From Chrysomallon squamiferum (Eukaryota; Mollusca; Gastropoda; Neomphalida; Peltospiridae): 64,000 nt of DNA. Position 1 is the first letter of the stretch; each line of letters begins with the position of its first letter. The translations under genes and the position numbers were made by a program. The notes under the pieces were generated by a model. The model was not told the DNA's origin, did not search any database, and saw only the letters and a list, made by a program, of their open reading frames with translations. This document shows, piece by piece, positions 12,469 through 27,145 of the stretch. Location of the stretch: the NCBI GenBank assembly GCA_012295275.1, contig CM022669.1, forward strand, positions 12,876,172 to 12,940,171, written 5' to 3'.

Positions 12469-13624
12469 CTTTCCTAGAATATTTTACATTCTCTCTTTTT
12501 CTTTGTCTCGCTTGCATCTTTACCTTTGAAATTAAAAAAAGAATTTATCCATAAACCACTCATTAGCTGTATTTAAAGGCTGCTGAATGTCAAGAAACAG
12601 TTTAAGAGAATACATTATAACCTTATGATTTTTGTCTGAAATAAATTAAAGACGAGTGGAGTAAAATGCCAAAACATCAGTTGGGAAATACTTAAGAACG
12701 TCGTATAAATCAGATATATATACACGGAAGAATACACATTGAATTGTATACATCATTCTAAGGACTAACTGAACCGATTGTATTAAAAATAAAATTAAAA
12801 TCTATTAAGCTGTATAAGATAAACAACAGACTAACAGAATCATACAGGACAAAACAAAGACTGACTGTACTGTATGGATAAGTGGACTGTCTTTTCAAAA
12901 AAACAACTTTCACGTCGACTTTATTATACAGCATTAAACTGTACGGAAATGTACTTTATAATTAAAGACAAGCTGTTTTCCATTAACTGGTTAGCAGGTT
13001 AGTAGGTTAGCGTGCTACGAGAGTGTCCATTGAGAAGTAATATAAAGCTGGCAAAAAACAGTGTTTTGTATGGAATATTAATTATGTACGATACAGAACA
13101 ATTGTGTGAAAAACGAAGACTGTTTTGTTTGACACTGATTTCACGGTCAAAATGGACAGGGATAAAATAAGTGTGAAAACTAGGAATGGGATAATCTTTG
13201 TTTTAATTTATTTAAATGCATATATGCAGCAGGATATATACTACGAATAGCAGTAGAAGAAATAAGAATATTGTTATTAGTGATAGTTGTGTGGGAAATA
13301 GTAGTACAAGTAGTAGTAGTAGTAGTTGTGGTATTTGTAGTAGAAAGAGTCACAGTAGTAGTAGTACTGTCATCAGCAGTTAGAATAATCGTTTTTGTTT
13401 TCATTATTTTAGCAGTACAGTACTAGTAGCAATGGTAGCATTAGCAGCAACTGTGGTGACCATAGTTGTATAATATTAGTTGTAGTATCTGTAGTTGCTG
13501 TTGTAGTAAGAGCAGCAACAGCAGCAGTAACAATATCAGTAGTAGTTGTGACAACAACAACACTAGCAAAGACGTTTAATAGTAAGAGTGGCCACATGAT
13601 CGGCCGAAAGAACAAAAACAGCAA

Positions 13625-13745
13625 TAAACAAAAAAACAACAAAAAAAAATCCCTGAAAAAAACAAAAAAAAAACCCCTGAAAAAAACAAAAAAAAAACCC
13701 TGAAAAAACAACAACAAAAAACCCTGAAAAAAAAACAAAAAAACA
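13625..13745. repeat. Short A-rich tandem repeat
   Basis: Four units of aaaaaaccctgaaaaaacaa type, about 25-29 bases each; the minus strand reads GFFF-rich artefacts. Confidence 0.75.
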
Positions 13746-14590
13746 AACAATTAGATAAATACACACCCATATATAAGTCTAGTCTCTAATCATATTCAAC
13801 TCCCACTGAAATTATTAAATCCATTCACAAACACACACACAAGAAAAAAACAAGAAGAAAAAAAAAGAAGAATCAAAATTATCACCAAACCATAAAAAAT
13901 CGAAACCGCAAACTATCATCGTAACTAATCGCTCTCTATCATGCAAAAATAAATAAAATGCTTTTTTTTTTTTTTTTTTTTTTTCTCTGTCCGTGAAAAG
14001 AAGATAATGAATAAAATCAGCAAAAGAAGATCGATGAATGAAAGACGATCTGAAATGAAGTACAGTGGTGATACGTCAGCAGAAAATGAAGAACCACTAA
14101 CGAATATCCGTGCTTAAAAAACATACGTTTTCACTGATACGGGGCGTCGAGAGAGCAAAGAAGATGAAACAAATACATACAAGAAAAACAAAAAAACAAC
14201 GTCTCTGGGAATTGCATTTTGGCCGAGTGATCGCTGAAAATAGTCAATTTTTGCCAGAGAAATCGAATGATGTTGGAATAATTCCGCTGAGCTGGCTGTT
14301 ATTACAGAAGTGATAATGTTCTTCTTCTTCTTCTTCTGCTTCTTGTTCTGATTCGTAACAAGTTCTTAATCGATCTTCCATCTTGTTTATAGCCACGAGA
14401 GTTAGAAATCGCTTTCCACTCGATATAGGCAGTAATATAAACCAAGTGAGAGAAAAAATGTAAAAAAAAAAAAAAAAAAGACTATTTAGAAAAAGAAATG
14501 AGAAATATGGAGAAAGGAAAAAACATTAAGAAGGTAGATAAAAATATAAATTAATACGTCCAAAAAAAAAAATAGAAAAAAAATGGAGTT

Positions 14591-14898
<308 letters not shown>

Positions 14899-15639
14899 AT
14901 AATGAAAAAGTTAGGTTTCTAAAGAAAAAAAAAGTACTTATTAAAAAAGATAAATGAAATGAAAATAAATAAACTGAAACGACTGTAAAGAACGTAGATC
15001 TTTCAATGACCTTCAACGTGGTTTTAATGACTTCTTGGTGCCGCTGTCAAACACGGCTTCGTCTGTGGAGAGTATTAATGTCCTTGGGTCAAGATAGGCT
15101 CGCAAGACGAGTTGTATTAACACGAAATCATGTCAACTAAAATATTAACATGTTGTACAGTTTGGTGATTTTTTAATGATAGTTATCATCGATCTGTGAA
15201 CACCGAAAAGGACTCGGCAATAAAATATATATATTTTTCTTTGATCTTTCAGATTAAGCGTTGATGGCATGATCATCATTTGAGCCAAGTCTCTGGAGGT
15301 TTATGTGGAGAAAAAATAAAATAATATTGTATTACAGCGAAGCAGATTTGAAAATAATAACATTCGGTATGAATATCACAGTCTGCAACTGGAGTGGGGT
15401 AGAGGGGGGATTGTCGCATTTTATAATTGTCTTACTATTCATTACTATTATTATTATTATTATTTCGTTCAGTTTTGAATGTAGCTCGAGACAAAGAAAT
15501 AAATGGATAGAAAACATATTAAGTTCTTTATTTATCGTCAGATCTTTGCGTTAAGCCACATGTATAACTATCACAATATCATATCTGTTCATAAGGAGTA
15601 TTTAAGAGATGGGTGACTAAATATGCGCGCGTTTGTCTA

Positions 15640-15735
15640 TGTGTGTACATACGTACGTATGCATGCATGCCTGTATGTGTGTATGTATGTATGTACGTAT
15701 GTATTTATGTATGTATGTAAGGATGTTTATATGTA
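15640..15735. repeat. (TATG/TACG)n microsatellite
   Basis: atgtatgtatgtacgtatgtat-type repeats with gcatgcatgc interruptions. Confidence 0.8.
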
Positions 15736-15997
15736 TTTATTTTTTGTTCAATGAGAAATCTATTTTCAACTTTCTATTCAAATAAACTGACTTTACTTTT
15801 CAGACAGTATTCTTTTGTAGATAAAAACGAATGATTTGTTATCAAAGTTATTTAGCAATAACTAACACAGTTTTTTAAAACGTCAGCGGTTGTTAAATGC
15901 CAGGGGATATATGACTTCATATATGACAGGGTTTACAGAATCTTGAATCGATTAACAGCATAACATGTACAACATTCGAATTCTACGACAGATAAAT

Positions 15998-16028
<31 letters not shown>

Positions 16029-16869
16029 GAAAATAAGAATTAAAATAATATATATTGATATATCGATGTATAAAATTACGATAATAAATTGAGTGCGAAC
16101 AGCGAAATGTTATCGCTTTTAACTGTTATTCTGTTTGAATTATATATTGTTTATGTTAGTTTTAATTTGCTTTTTATTGCATCGGAATAATATTTATTTG
16201 TGCATGGTTTCGAATAACACAATTATTTTAATTAAGTATTCAGTATAAAGGATTAGTACGTCATTTCACGAAATATAATTATGATGTTCTTTATTTGCAA
16301 TTACATTAATGTTATTTACATCAAAATAAAATAAAATTTCGACAGCACTCTACTTTTATAATACTTGTCGTTTACGATGTAAGATTTTTTTTTGTTATGA
16401 CAGTCATCAAATAGTTGTTAAGATGGAAAATAACGATAAACGGCAAAAAATCCAATTTAACTGTGATACATATCTGTTTTAATGCCGTACCGTTCTTTTA
16501 AGTTACAGAATCGGACGTATTTCTGTTTGATCAAAACGTTCTTCTGCTGCAGTTGTTAGACTGTTTGTGCAAAAAAAAGCCTAAGTTCAGTATTACCTTG
16601 CCAAGATACAATCTGTACTTTAAAGGAAAAGGAGAACGTCAAAGAGTAAAATAAACATTTCTGATCGTCGGTGGTTTGATCCAAGAAACAACAGTTGTTT
16701 TTTCGTAAGTGTATAAATGTATTGGAAGTTAAGATGTATCAGTTAATCGGAAAGCGAATTTTCTTTTTCATGTGTGTGATCACACAAGTTTAGGACAGAA
16801 ATCATAAAATTATTATCATCGTCATGCTTCTCTTAGTCATCATCGTCAAAATAATAATCTCTTTCGGTC

Positions 16870-17047
16870 ACTGTCTATCAGCCTATCTTTCTGTCAGTCT
16901 GTCTGTCTGTCTGTCTGTCTGTGTGTCTCTTTGTCTGTCTGTCTATCTGTCTATCTAACTATGTGTATATCTGTCTCTCTCTCTCGCTCTGACTCTCTGT
17001 CTGTCTATCTGTCTCTGTTTCTCTCTGTGTGTCTATCTGTCTGTCCA

Positions 17048-17081
<34 letters not shown>

Positions 17082-17236
17082 CTTATCTCTCTGTCTCTCT
17101 TTCTCTGTCTATCTGTCTGTCTATCCTTATCTCTCTGTCTCTCTCTCTCGCTCTGACTCTCTGTCTGTCTGTCTATCTGTCTCTCTCTGTCTCTCTCTCA
17201 CTCTGTCTATCTGTCTGTCTGTCTATCCTTATCTGT
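16870..17236. repeat. Long compound (CTGT)/(CTAT)/(CT)n array
   Basis: About 365 bases of tetranucleotide and dinucleotide repeats, including a segmental repeat: tatccttatctctctgtctctc appears near 17078 and 17122, with tatccttatctg near 17223. Confidence 0.9.
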
Positions 17237-17514
17237 CTTTCGCACAACATTCCATGATGCCTGAAATAGGAGCCAGACGTGACGTTTTAGATCCGCATAA
17301 AAACATCGACACAGCTGCAATAAAACAGAAAGAAGAAACAAAATGATTCGCGCAATCATGCAAATCAGGAACAATCATTTCGTCGTTTTCATTTTTCCGG
17401 TTTAATGTACAGACATCACAGATCAGCGGATTACGCCGACATTACATGCAAATGTACGTCATAGGACTTTTGTGTAATTCAGAGATTTTCTTTTTATTTA
17501 GTGCACAAGTCAGG

Positions 17515-17575
17515 TTCAGCTCTGACTGCAATAAGCTCAGGCTACAGTAAGCTCTGACTGCAACAAGCTCGATAG
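17515..17575. repeat. Two-copy 32-bp direct repeat
   Basis: agctctgactgcaataagctc is repeated as agctctgactgcaacaagctc after 32 bases, with gctcaggctacagta between the copies. Confidence 0.7.
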
Positions 17576-17739
17576 CGCCAGACTCTGTTAATGATTTTGG
17601 AATACGTCAGAGCAGTATTTCACAGCTTATCACTATATCACCTGTCCGAATAAAGCTAGTGTCGTCGTATTTTATCTAATTTGCAGTTGGTTATTTGCAA
17701 AAAGTTCCACCGAACCATATGTAACTGCTTTATATATAA

Positions 17740-17890
17740 ATACACACATACACACACACACACACACACACATACATAAAGACAGACATACGCACATAAA
17801 CATGTACATACATACATACATACATACATATATACATTCATTTATACATGCATACATATATACACACATACTTAAACACACACTACACAA

Positions 17891-17928
<38 letters not shown>

Positions 17929-17950
17929 GTATATATACATATACCTACAT
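17740..17950. repeat. Compound (AC)n/(ATAC)n/(AT)n array
   Basis: Two (AC)n runs (about 17746-17773 and 17896-17918) separated by (ATAC)n and followed by (AT)n. Confidence 0.9.
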
Positions 17951-19659
17951 GCGTATTATATACAAAGACATGTAAATACATGAAAATACATGCATACATA
18001 CAAATATTCATGCTTAAACAAGTACGTTACATATTATTTATTCGTGCTGCATAAAAAACAATGCATTTGTCTTTCTATAAGCATTACCACAGATTCAAAG
18101 ATTCATACTACAAAAAATACCTTGAACTCCCACATGGAAAAGAAAAATTTCAAGCAAATCCTTCAGGATAACTGTACACAATTAGTCAATAAAATGAAGG
18201 GTCTTCGTTTTATTTCTTGATACTCATAACACAGAAAACACATTAAAAGAAAGAAGAAACGAATTAAACGAAAGAAAAAAAAAATCCATTTGTGATTACT
18301 ATTCTTTGAAAAACGTTCTTTGTTATGACCTACAGATGAATGATTTAATGCCATTTTGAGAATTAAAAGGACGAAGCGTTGTCTGAGCTGTAAAAACGTG
18401 ATCACTTAGTCACGTTTTGCTACGTTTGTGCTGACACGTTCTCGAACTCAAAACAAAAACTTCACAAGAACTTCAGCTGGAACCAAGTAATGGTGTTCTG
18501 AAGACCGCTGACATGTCTCTTTTTGATATCGAATAATGTATTCGATTGAAGAGTGACGCAAATTCCAAACTTTTATCATACTGATGAAAAACATTACCAT
18601 GCTTGTGTTATTCTTTAAAACGATAAACATGAAACTATTGGGTTTTTTTTTTTTTTTTTTTTTTTGCCCATATTGTCTTATTTGGACTTGTAGAGGAAAA
18701 AAGAATAGATAGGATCACAACAAAAATAAATAAAAAAAAATAAATAAAAAAATAATCCTTCAGACTTTTATCAGCATTTTAAAAATAAAAATACGTCAGT
18801 AATTAATTCTGAAGACTAAAATATCTTGCAGTTAGATTTGAAGTCAGAATTCATGCTGTTTTAAGGTTCTTTGATTATTAATTTTTAAAAAACGAAACAA
18901 AGGAAAAAAATAACTCTTAAAAGCGGAATCCATGCCGCTCTAAAGGTTTTGAATTTTAAAATATGATTTCTGTAACTTAACACGACATTCAAAACTTAGT
19001 TCTTCATGCCATAAAGTCAATAATAAAGATGAAAAGGAAAACGTATTCTGAGTGTTTGTACTGCTAATTCAATACACAGAGTTGTTCTGTATAAGGTTCT
19101 GGAACCAATGAAAGCAGTATTTCTTCATTATATCCAACAAATATAATTAGTCGTATTACCTAATATGATTTTCAGTATGTCTAAATAGTAAATTATGGCT
19201 ACACATGTTTTTTGTTTTTTTTTCTAATATCACGCGCTAAGAAAACAATGAGATTTAAGTCTTTGTTACAGTTATGATTTCCTACTTCTGTTCAGTTATG
19301 CTTAACTTATATCAATCTTTATCTGAGTTATCTCGACCAGCTAAAAACATTCCTATGTTATCTCTTAATTCTCTAAGCTCTTTCGTGAAAAGAAATGGTT
19401 TCCAAGTCTTGCCGGTTTAAATGCATCAAATTTCGGTGATTTCCATTCCATCCAGTACTGTAGAAATGCCCGTCTACGTGTTTTCTATCGCGAGACGCAT
19501 ACAATGGCCCCAGTTATTGACCATAGACTACTGGTTACATTAACCAAAGGTTTGATGCCATAATTATACCTAGATTTTATTATGGAAAATACTTCATACT
19601 TCTTTTGTTATTTTTTTCCCTTCTGTTTTTGTTGTTTTGCTGTGTTTAATATCCTACAT

Positions 19660-19693
<34 letters not shown>

Positions 19694-20574
19694 AAAAAAA
19701 CCAAACACATTATGTTTCTTAAACTCTTAATAAAATCTTCTCCATGTGTGTGTGTGTGGCTAGGTGTGAAACAGGTAATAAGATTTTTATACAGTTCTGA
19801 TATTTATCAATGTCATATCGTTTTGGCACCGGAACGTGTTCAAATGTAGGTCCACGTCGTCGTGTTTGGCAGACGTCGGCAACGTGTTTAGATACGACAA
19901 CAAAAATGAGTTAAAATAAATAAACTGCCAACATGGTTTACCGAATCAGACCAAGAAACAAACCCAAAGCTCAGATCAGACATTGGAAAATGAAAGTCGA
20001 CTAACAGCGCGATATTAAAATGTTACGACAGTTTGCCTTTGTGTTTCATTTGTTTTCTTATTTTCTTTTTATTCTCATTTTATTATTATTATTGTGTCTT
20101 ATCAGCGCGAAATTAAACTTTGACCATGGTTTTCCTTTGTATTTCATGTGTTTTCTTGTTTCTTTTTTATTGTTATTTTTTTTTGTTTTATTATTTTATC
20201 TTCCTTGTCGGAGTGTTTCCATTGTCTGTTATTGCTTCTCTCTGATTCATTTTGGAAAACAATTTCGTTTTTGTTCTGTAACTGTTATAAAGGGAAGTTC
20301 AGTCTGGTACAAGATAAAAATCTATACCTGTCTTTTCTGAACTGTTGTATTTATTGTTCTGTTTATCATACAGACAGTATTATTCAGAAATAACTGGTAG
20401 TATTCTTAAATAGATTACATACCTGAATTAATTTATATTTCATTAATTTGTATCTGGATTGATCGATTGATAGTGAGTGTTGTTGAAATAAATTTTTTGT
20501 TATTATTAATATTTTAGAGATAATAGCAAATAGGATAAAGGTAACACTTTATTTAAAAGAAATAATTTGCATAG

Positions 20575-20576
20575 TT

Positions 20577-20673
<97 letters not shown>

Positions 20674-20675
20674 TT
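20575..20675. repeat. (TTTA)n followed by (TTA)n
   Basis: About 70 bases of atttatttattt followed by about 28 bases of attattatt. Confidence 0.95.
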
Positions 20676-21889
20676 ATTTTGTTTGTTTCTCTTTTGTCTG
20701 GTTAGATTATTTTAGTTTTCATTCGTTATTTTATTTATTTATTTATCTATCTCTGTCTGACTATCTATCTGTCTATCTATCTCTGTATTTATTTATATTG
20801 CAAACCATTTGTTTCTGTTTTATGTTTATCTTATGCTATGCTATGATGTGATATGCAATGCTATACGATATTATTTATCAGTGCATTTACTACGAGAGAG
20901 AGAGGAAGGAAAAACAAAAAAGAAACACAAAATGTAAAACGTTCAATTTTCTTCTGCATTAGTGTTTTAGAAAGTTCACATTTACGACTGCATTATCTGG
21001 TCAGCGAACGGGTTTGACATTTCTTGTGAACAAAAACTATAAACTGAAACCTTAATGAATCTCGTACTGAAGCCTTTGAGAGTTTCACGTTATTTCTATA
21101 ATTCAGTTAAGCTTCAAACTGAAACTGTAAAACATCCATTCCGGGAAGTGAGAACCATTTCAGCGTAAATGACCTTAAATGGTTTGTTGACTTTTTTTTT
21201 CTTTTCTTTTTTTTTTCTTTTTCTTTGCTACTTATAGCCTACAGAAGCAACGTCATAAAAATCTCATGAATATTAATGAGGAAATGAAATCGCAACTTTT
21301 CTAATCAGGAGTGTTTGCCGATAAAAATCACGAAAATAACCATAGTATGAAACATTATTATTGAATTTCAAAAAAACAAAAAAAAAAAAAAAAAAAACAA
21401 AGGAAAGAAAAACAACATAAGAAAGAAAAAAACAACAACAACAACATGAAAATAAAACTAAAACGTGTGCTACATCGCTTTTAAATATACCCATAACAAT
21501 TAACGTTGCTTCGCATAACCTTTTAAACGTTACAAACGTAACTATGAACTAACAGATCAAACACAGCCAGTCCCAGAAGAGACAGAACGCCGAGTTCTAA
21601 TTAACTTTACGTCTGTGATCTTTTGTTGTTGCTTCATCCTTGATGAAATGCTAACATTTTCATACGACACCCACCTCACGTTTCAGAGGGAAAAACACGA
21701 ACATCTCTGATTACTGACAGTCGTTCAGGACAGAAGGTGTAGGTGGACTGAAGTCTCTGGTGATGGATAGTTTCAGATTCTGACTAGGCAAATCTCTTGT
21801 TAAATCACACTTGCGTTCACTTGAGAAGTTAATTGTCCTGTTCTGCTACTTCATTAGTTCGTTAGTTAGTCGCTCAGTACTTCAGTAAG

Positions 21890-22375
21890 TAAAGTGATCA
21901 GTCAAAGTCGGTCGGTATTATAACATCAGTAAATCAGTCAGTTGGTCAAACAGTCAGTCAGTCAGATAGTCAGTCAAACAGTCAATCAGATATAGTCAAA
22001 CAGTCAAACAGTCAATCAGATAGAGTCAGTCAAATAGTCAATCAAATGGAGTCAAACAGTCAAACAATCAATAAGATAGTGAGAGTCAAACAGTCAATAA
22101 GACAGAGTCAGTCAAACAGTCAATCAGATGTAGTCAAACAGTCAAACAGTCAATAAGATAGAGTCAAACAGTCAGACAGTCAAACAGTCAGTCAGTCACC
22201 CAGTCAGGGAATCAATCAGTCAGTCAAACGTACGATCTGTGATTCGTTCATTCAGTGAGTTAGTCATTCGAACACGCGGACAGACGCAGACTCGGAGAAT
22301 GAGTTAGTAAGTCACTGGTTTACTCAGTCAGACAAACTGACAATCAGTCAGTCAATCAATCAGTTACTGAAAAAA
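21890..22375. repeat. Degenerate (GTCA)n-based minisatellite
   Basis: About 480 bases built from cagtcagtcaaacagtcaatcagat-type words in changing combinations (gtcagtca, gtcaaaca, gtcaatcagatagA), forming a higher-order pattern with a unit near 40-50 bases around 21960-22190. Confidence 0.8.
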
Positions 22376-22520
22376 AAAAAAAAAAGTTGTCAGTCAGACA
22401 GACACAGGAATACAGGCACTGACATATCTGCCTCTATGAACATCCATTTCTTAAAACAAAGCACACAATTTCAGAACAAAAGTTGTTTAGATCATTTAAA
22501 ACTATCATTAATTTAATTTA

Positions 22521-22523
22521 TTT

Positions 22524-22579
<56 letters not shown>

Positions 22580-22605
22580 TTTTTTTTTTTTTTTTTTTTT
22601 ATAAA
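22521..22605. repeat. (ATT)n followed by poly-T
   Basis: About 55 bases of ATT triplets running into about 24 T. Confidence 0.95.
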
Positions 22606-22784
22606 CTAAATCTGAATCTCAAAGAAAATTAAATTTAACTACGGATTATTTCTGAGAACTAATTGTTGCTATTATCTTTGTTATTACGGTTATCATCGTC
22701 ATTATTATTAGTACTGCGGTGTTTGATTCTTCATCTTATTATTATTTTTTTTGTTGTATAATAATAATAAGAAGAAGAATAAGA

Positions 22785-22787
22785 ATA

Positions 22788-22846
<59 letters not shown>

Positions 22847-22861
22847 CATCATCATCATTAT
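22785..22861. repeat. (TTA)n microsatellite
   Basis: TTA triplets ending in (ATC)4. Confidence 0.95.
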
Positions 22862-23033
22862 TTAGAAGATGCAACAAAATACAAGAAAAGACAAACATGA
22901 ATGACATTGTTTATTGTTATAATTAAAACCCTGTACATCATGATTCATATAAACATGCACATTTTTGTCAAAATACATAATATATAACATATTCATATAT
23001 ACAAACATGCAGATTACAATTTGGGTTTGCTTT

Positions 23034-23035
23034 TA

Positions 23036-23086
<51 letters not shown>

Positions 23087-23092
23087 ACAAAA
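23034..23092. repeat. (AAAT)n microsatellite
   Basis: About 14 copies of aaat. Confidence 0.95.
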
Positions 23093-24093
23093 AAAACAAG
23101 TACACACACATATATTACGTGACACTGTATCAGTAGACAATTAGTTCATCTTTTAACTGAAAGAATATTCGCACTAAATCCAGGTTTGTTCATCTAAATT
23201 ATGATGATTTGATTAAGCGAGAAATTATCAAAAACAGATAATTAAATGCAACCTTTTAGGTTAAGAGTACCTGCCAGCCATGGATTGTTGGCAATATTCG
23301 CAGAATTAATGAAGTTTTAATGTAAAAATAAAGTAACAGCTAAAAATAAGCGGCAGTAAACTGGAGTTATCATTCATCGTGTTCTGATTTCTTTGTTGTT
23401 GTTTTTTTTTAATTTTAATTTTATTTGCTTTCTTTTTTAACATCCTTTTTTTAACATTACAAATATCTTTATTCCATAATTTACTGCTCATATTTCATAT
23501 TTTCTTTCTTTTAATGAAAAAACTCAAATAAAATAAAATAAAAATAGATGCTCGTTATTTTAAGAAAGCACGGTGCCTTGAAGTCGGGTCCAAACTGTTT
23601 GCTGACAGAATTAATAGCCTTAACTAAATTTTATTTTCTTTCGAGAAAAAAAAAAAACACAACCCAAATAACCTTTATGTTTCATTTCATTCTGTGTTAT
23701 TCTTCAGAAAACCTTAGATCCTGATAATTCGTAAAAGCTATGAAATAATAAAATTATTAAAGCAGGATTTGAAACCGTTTGCCAAAAACGAAATCAGTGT
23801 GCCAAATGAAAAGAGAATTTAACTTAGATTTGACAAGGCTGTTTGTTCACAGACTCTGATTGCAAAATTTAAATATTTGATGAGATTTTGTTCCTGTTAT
23901 TCTCGAGAAAGCTGCAGTTAAGTTAAGGTCAAACTAATTAAATCTGGAAATGAAATAAAGAAACTATTTATGTGCGCTGTTGATATATGTGGAATTTCTT
24001 TCCTAAGACTGAATTTGATTTGTTTGCTGTTGCAAAATGAATTTAACAATAAAATCTGAAACACACACGCACGCACGCATATTCATATAGACA

Positions 24094-24415
24094 ATTTGTA
24101 TGTATGTACGAATGCTTATATGTATGTATGTATGTTTGTCTGTGCTGTTGTTACTGCCGTTTTGGGAGGTTGCCTTTGTTTTAGTAGTAGTAGTAGTAGT
24201 AATAGCCGTATGAATGTATGTATATATGTATGTCTGTATGTAAGTATATATGTATATATGTATGTATGTATGTATATAAGTATATATGTATTTATTATGA
24301 ATGTATGTATGCATATATGTATGTATGTATGCATATATGTATGTATGTATGTATATGTATATATGTATTTTGTATGTATGTATGTATGTATGTTGTGTGT
24401 ATGTATGTATGTTTG
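24094..24415. repeat. (TATG)n compound array
   Basis: tatgtatg and tatatgta repeats interrupted at 24142-24215 by a non-repetitive segment plus a short (AGT)n; overlapping frames on both strands are artefacts. Confidence 0.9.
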
Positions 24416-24729
24416 GGACGTTATATATAACAAACCGTTTCTCTAAGAATTTCCAGCACAGACAAATTCAGTGCCACAGAAAGATAGCAAAGCTGTCAGT
24501 AGGTAAACAAGCGAATTTGAAATACTGAACACGATATTTCGATATCTCGAAATTTCAGTCCATGTGTTTCGCGTAAGAGAATGAGATGGACAAGAATCAA
24601 ATGAATAGTGTAATACATATGTTTAATACAGATACACATAGATTATATAGAGAATACATTAGTTACAGGTATGCAAAAACCGCTACGGGAATTTGCAACA
24701 ATGATATATATAAATACAAGGAAATGAAA

Positions 24730-24946
24730 TGAATATGCAAATTAATGAATTTGATAAATACTTAAATTAATGCGACTGATGAAATATTTTAAATTAACGC
24801 ATTGATAAAATATTTAAACTGACACACTGAATAGAATATTCAAAATAAGACAATGATAGATTATGTAAATTAACACACTGACGGAATATTAAAATTAACA
24901 CAGTGGCAGAATATTTAAATTAAACACAATGATAGAATATTTAAAT
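24730..24946. repeat. Minisatellite, ~32-bp period, diverged
   Basis: About seven units of the form attaacacactgatagaatatttaa, with varying middle bases (gcgactgatg, gcattgata, acactgaata, acaatgatag, acagtggcag). Confidence 0.75.
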
Positions 24947-25211
24947 CTGGTTACGGTAATCTGAAGTCTCGAGAACATACAAGGCAAAATCCAATCATTC
25001 TACATCATAATAAAAATTATGGAGAAACAAATATGTATAGTCATAAATATGCATTGACATGCATATTATTTGTAAATACTAATAATGTTCTTATATGTGC
25101 GTTCATAGTGCAGTACTGTACAAAAACAATAATAATGAAAAAAAAGATGTTCTATGTATTGTTGTTTCGATTATATTGTCTTTACGATTACCGCTGTTTT
25201 CTTTTTCTGTT

Positions 25212-25212
<1 letters not shown>

Positions 25213-25247
<35 letters not shown>

Positions 25248-25360
25248 GTAATAGTAGTAGTAGTAGTAGTTGTAGAAATAATAACCATTATCGTTGTTAT
25301 CGTAATTTTGTTATTATTATTATTGTTGCTGTTGTTGTTGTCGTCGTTGTTTTCATTGCT
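25213..25360. repeat. (AGT)n and degenerate GTT/ATT trinucleotide region
   Basis: Two (AGT)n runs followed by a cryptically simple att/gtt region. Confidence 0.9.
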
Positions 25361-25566
25361 ATTATGTAAGCATAAAAAGCAGTGTTCTGTCGGTTAGGCT
25401 TTCGTTACCCTGATGTACAAATTGCTTACCCGTACAAATCTTTAAAGCATGCTGCTAGAAAATTATTGACAAAAAAAAAAAAAAAAAAAGAAAAAAAAAA
25501 GATAAAAAAAGGGAAAAAAAGAAAAGATTTATATGCTAAGTTGTAACTTGAGATCGAAGATTTTTG

Positions 25567-25613
<47 letters not shown>
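25567..25613. repeat. (AAT)n microsatellite
   Basis: Pure AAT triplets; the minus-strand poly-Tyr frame is an artefact. Confidence 0.95.
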
Positions 25614-25614
<1 letters not shown>

Positions 25615-26204
25615 GTAATTAAGCATCTCCAGTTTTACGTGAATTGTGAATTATTGCTGTTTTAAATTTAAACTTCTGTCATTATGAATATATCATATTT
25701 TCCTTTTTCATTTAATGTCTTAACTAATATTTTGAAATTATTCAAGAACAGTTTGGCTTTGACATTTTTATCCCTTATTCTGAGTTCCGTGTCTATGTTA
25801 ATCGAAGATCTACGGTTTTGTGTCAGTATTGAGGGGAGGGTTGCGCAAAATTTCGAAGAATTACGACATTAAAAAAACATAATTTTCTTTTAATGTAACT
25901 TTAATAGTTTGCAATATTTGAGTCAAGTTAAGATATGATTAATGAAACATGCTGAAGTAATATTCTTGCTTTTAGTGGCAGGCAAAATGCCATTTACCTA
26001 TTTATTCCCACTCAGATGTCTGGTTTTTTCGATACTCCCGATATCTCTTCGCAAGTAAAGATATATCGAAGTAACATCTGCCTGCCTTCAAACATCTTTA
26101 GAAAAGTGTTTGTGAGCAGGATTTTTTTGTTCTTCAGTCATTTAGAATATGATGTTAATATCTGTTAATTATCATTTAGGTAATTTAGGCTAATTGTTTT
26201 TAAC

Positions 26205-26205
<1 letters not shown>

Positions 26206-26238
<33 letters not shown>
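26206..26238. repeat. (GT)n microsatellite
   Basis: About 16 GT dinucleotides. Confidence 0.95.
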
Positions 26239-26241
<3 letters not shown>

Positions 26242-26977
26242 AATTGTTTATTTGGGCAACTTGTTTTTAATTAGTTTTCTTTGGAGTTTTCTGAGGAGTG
26301 GAGGATAAATGTTCTTTATTTCAGCTGATGTTATGTTGTTTTTCAGAAATTATACATACAATTTTGTGTCACAGTCTTATGACACGAATACAAAATTATG
26401 TTTACATATTAAACTGAAAACGGATATTATATATGCACGACAACACATCAAATAATTATACAGTTTTGACTATGAGATGCATCACTTCTGAGGAACACAA
26501 CCAAACACTCACTGGTAGCGAAGTCAGATGACAATTCTGTGCTCAAGATGAATTAACGAAACACAAACTAAACTCGTATCACGATTATCGATATACGTAT
26601 TATCTGAAAAATATGTAGTGAATGCCTTTACATCTTCATTTTATTCAGTTCTTCTTCAGTAAATTCGGTTTTTACCAATGCCATGCAAGGAGGTAATCAT
26701 TTTGAGAAATTCTGGATCTCCCATAGAAAGATTAGTAACTTACGCCTTTTCAGTTCTTCACGTAAAACAACAGTAACGTATCCACAGACGAAACCAAATA
26801 TGGTACAAGTCTGCCAACAAAGAAATGATACCGTGCTGAACAGAACTTTCGCAAATTATGTCCACGATAAGCATACTTGGATTTGTCTCTAACGATAGCA
26901 TTTTAAATTAATACCCAAACCCATATAAATAAAGGTCACGCAAATCAGGTCAATACGAAGTAGTAAAAAAAAGTCAA

Positions 26978-27145
26978 CTATATTTTAGGTATGTACACTA
27001 TAAACCATTTACTCATTCGAGGTGTCCATCTCTTTGCTGGCAACATCACTTCGCACTCTGCATAGACGCATCTCATAGACTTTAACCATTCTAAACCTTT
27101 CAGCCGTCTTCCTCGAATCTTACCATCAACAACAGTCAAAACGTA
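26978..27145 (-). pseudogene. Possible LINE reverse-transcriptase C-terminal relic
   Basis: A 55-residue open frame contains DGKIRGRRLKGLEWLKSM followed by a Cys-rich segment. The G-K-I-x-G-R-R-x-x-G-x-x-W-L pattern resembles the basic segment near the C-terminal end of many animal non-LTR reverse transcriptases. No catalytic motif (FADD-type) or adjacent reverse-transcriptase sequence is visible, so this would be a short dead fragment at best. Confidence 0.15.

Noticed and set aside
15020-15075. Short minus-strand terminal exon (acceptor ctctccacag, peptide DEAVFDSGTKK...) in phase with the Ig2 exon
   Set aside because: Only about 16 codons; such matches to an acceptor and phase occur often by chance and nothing else supports it.
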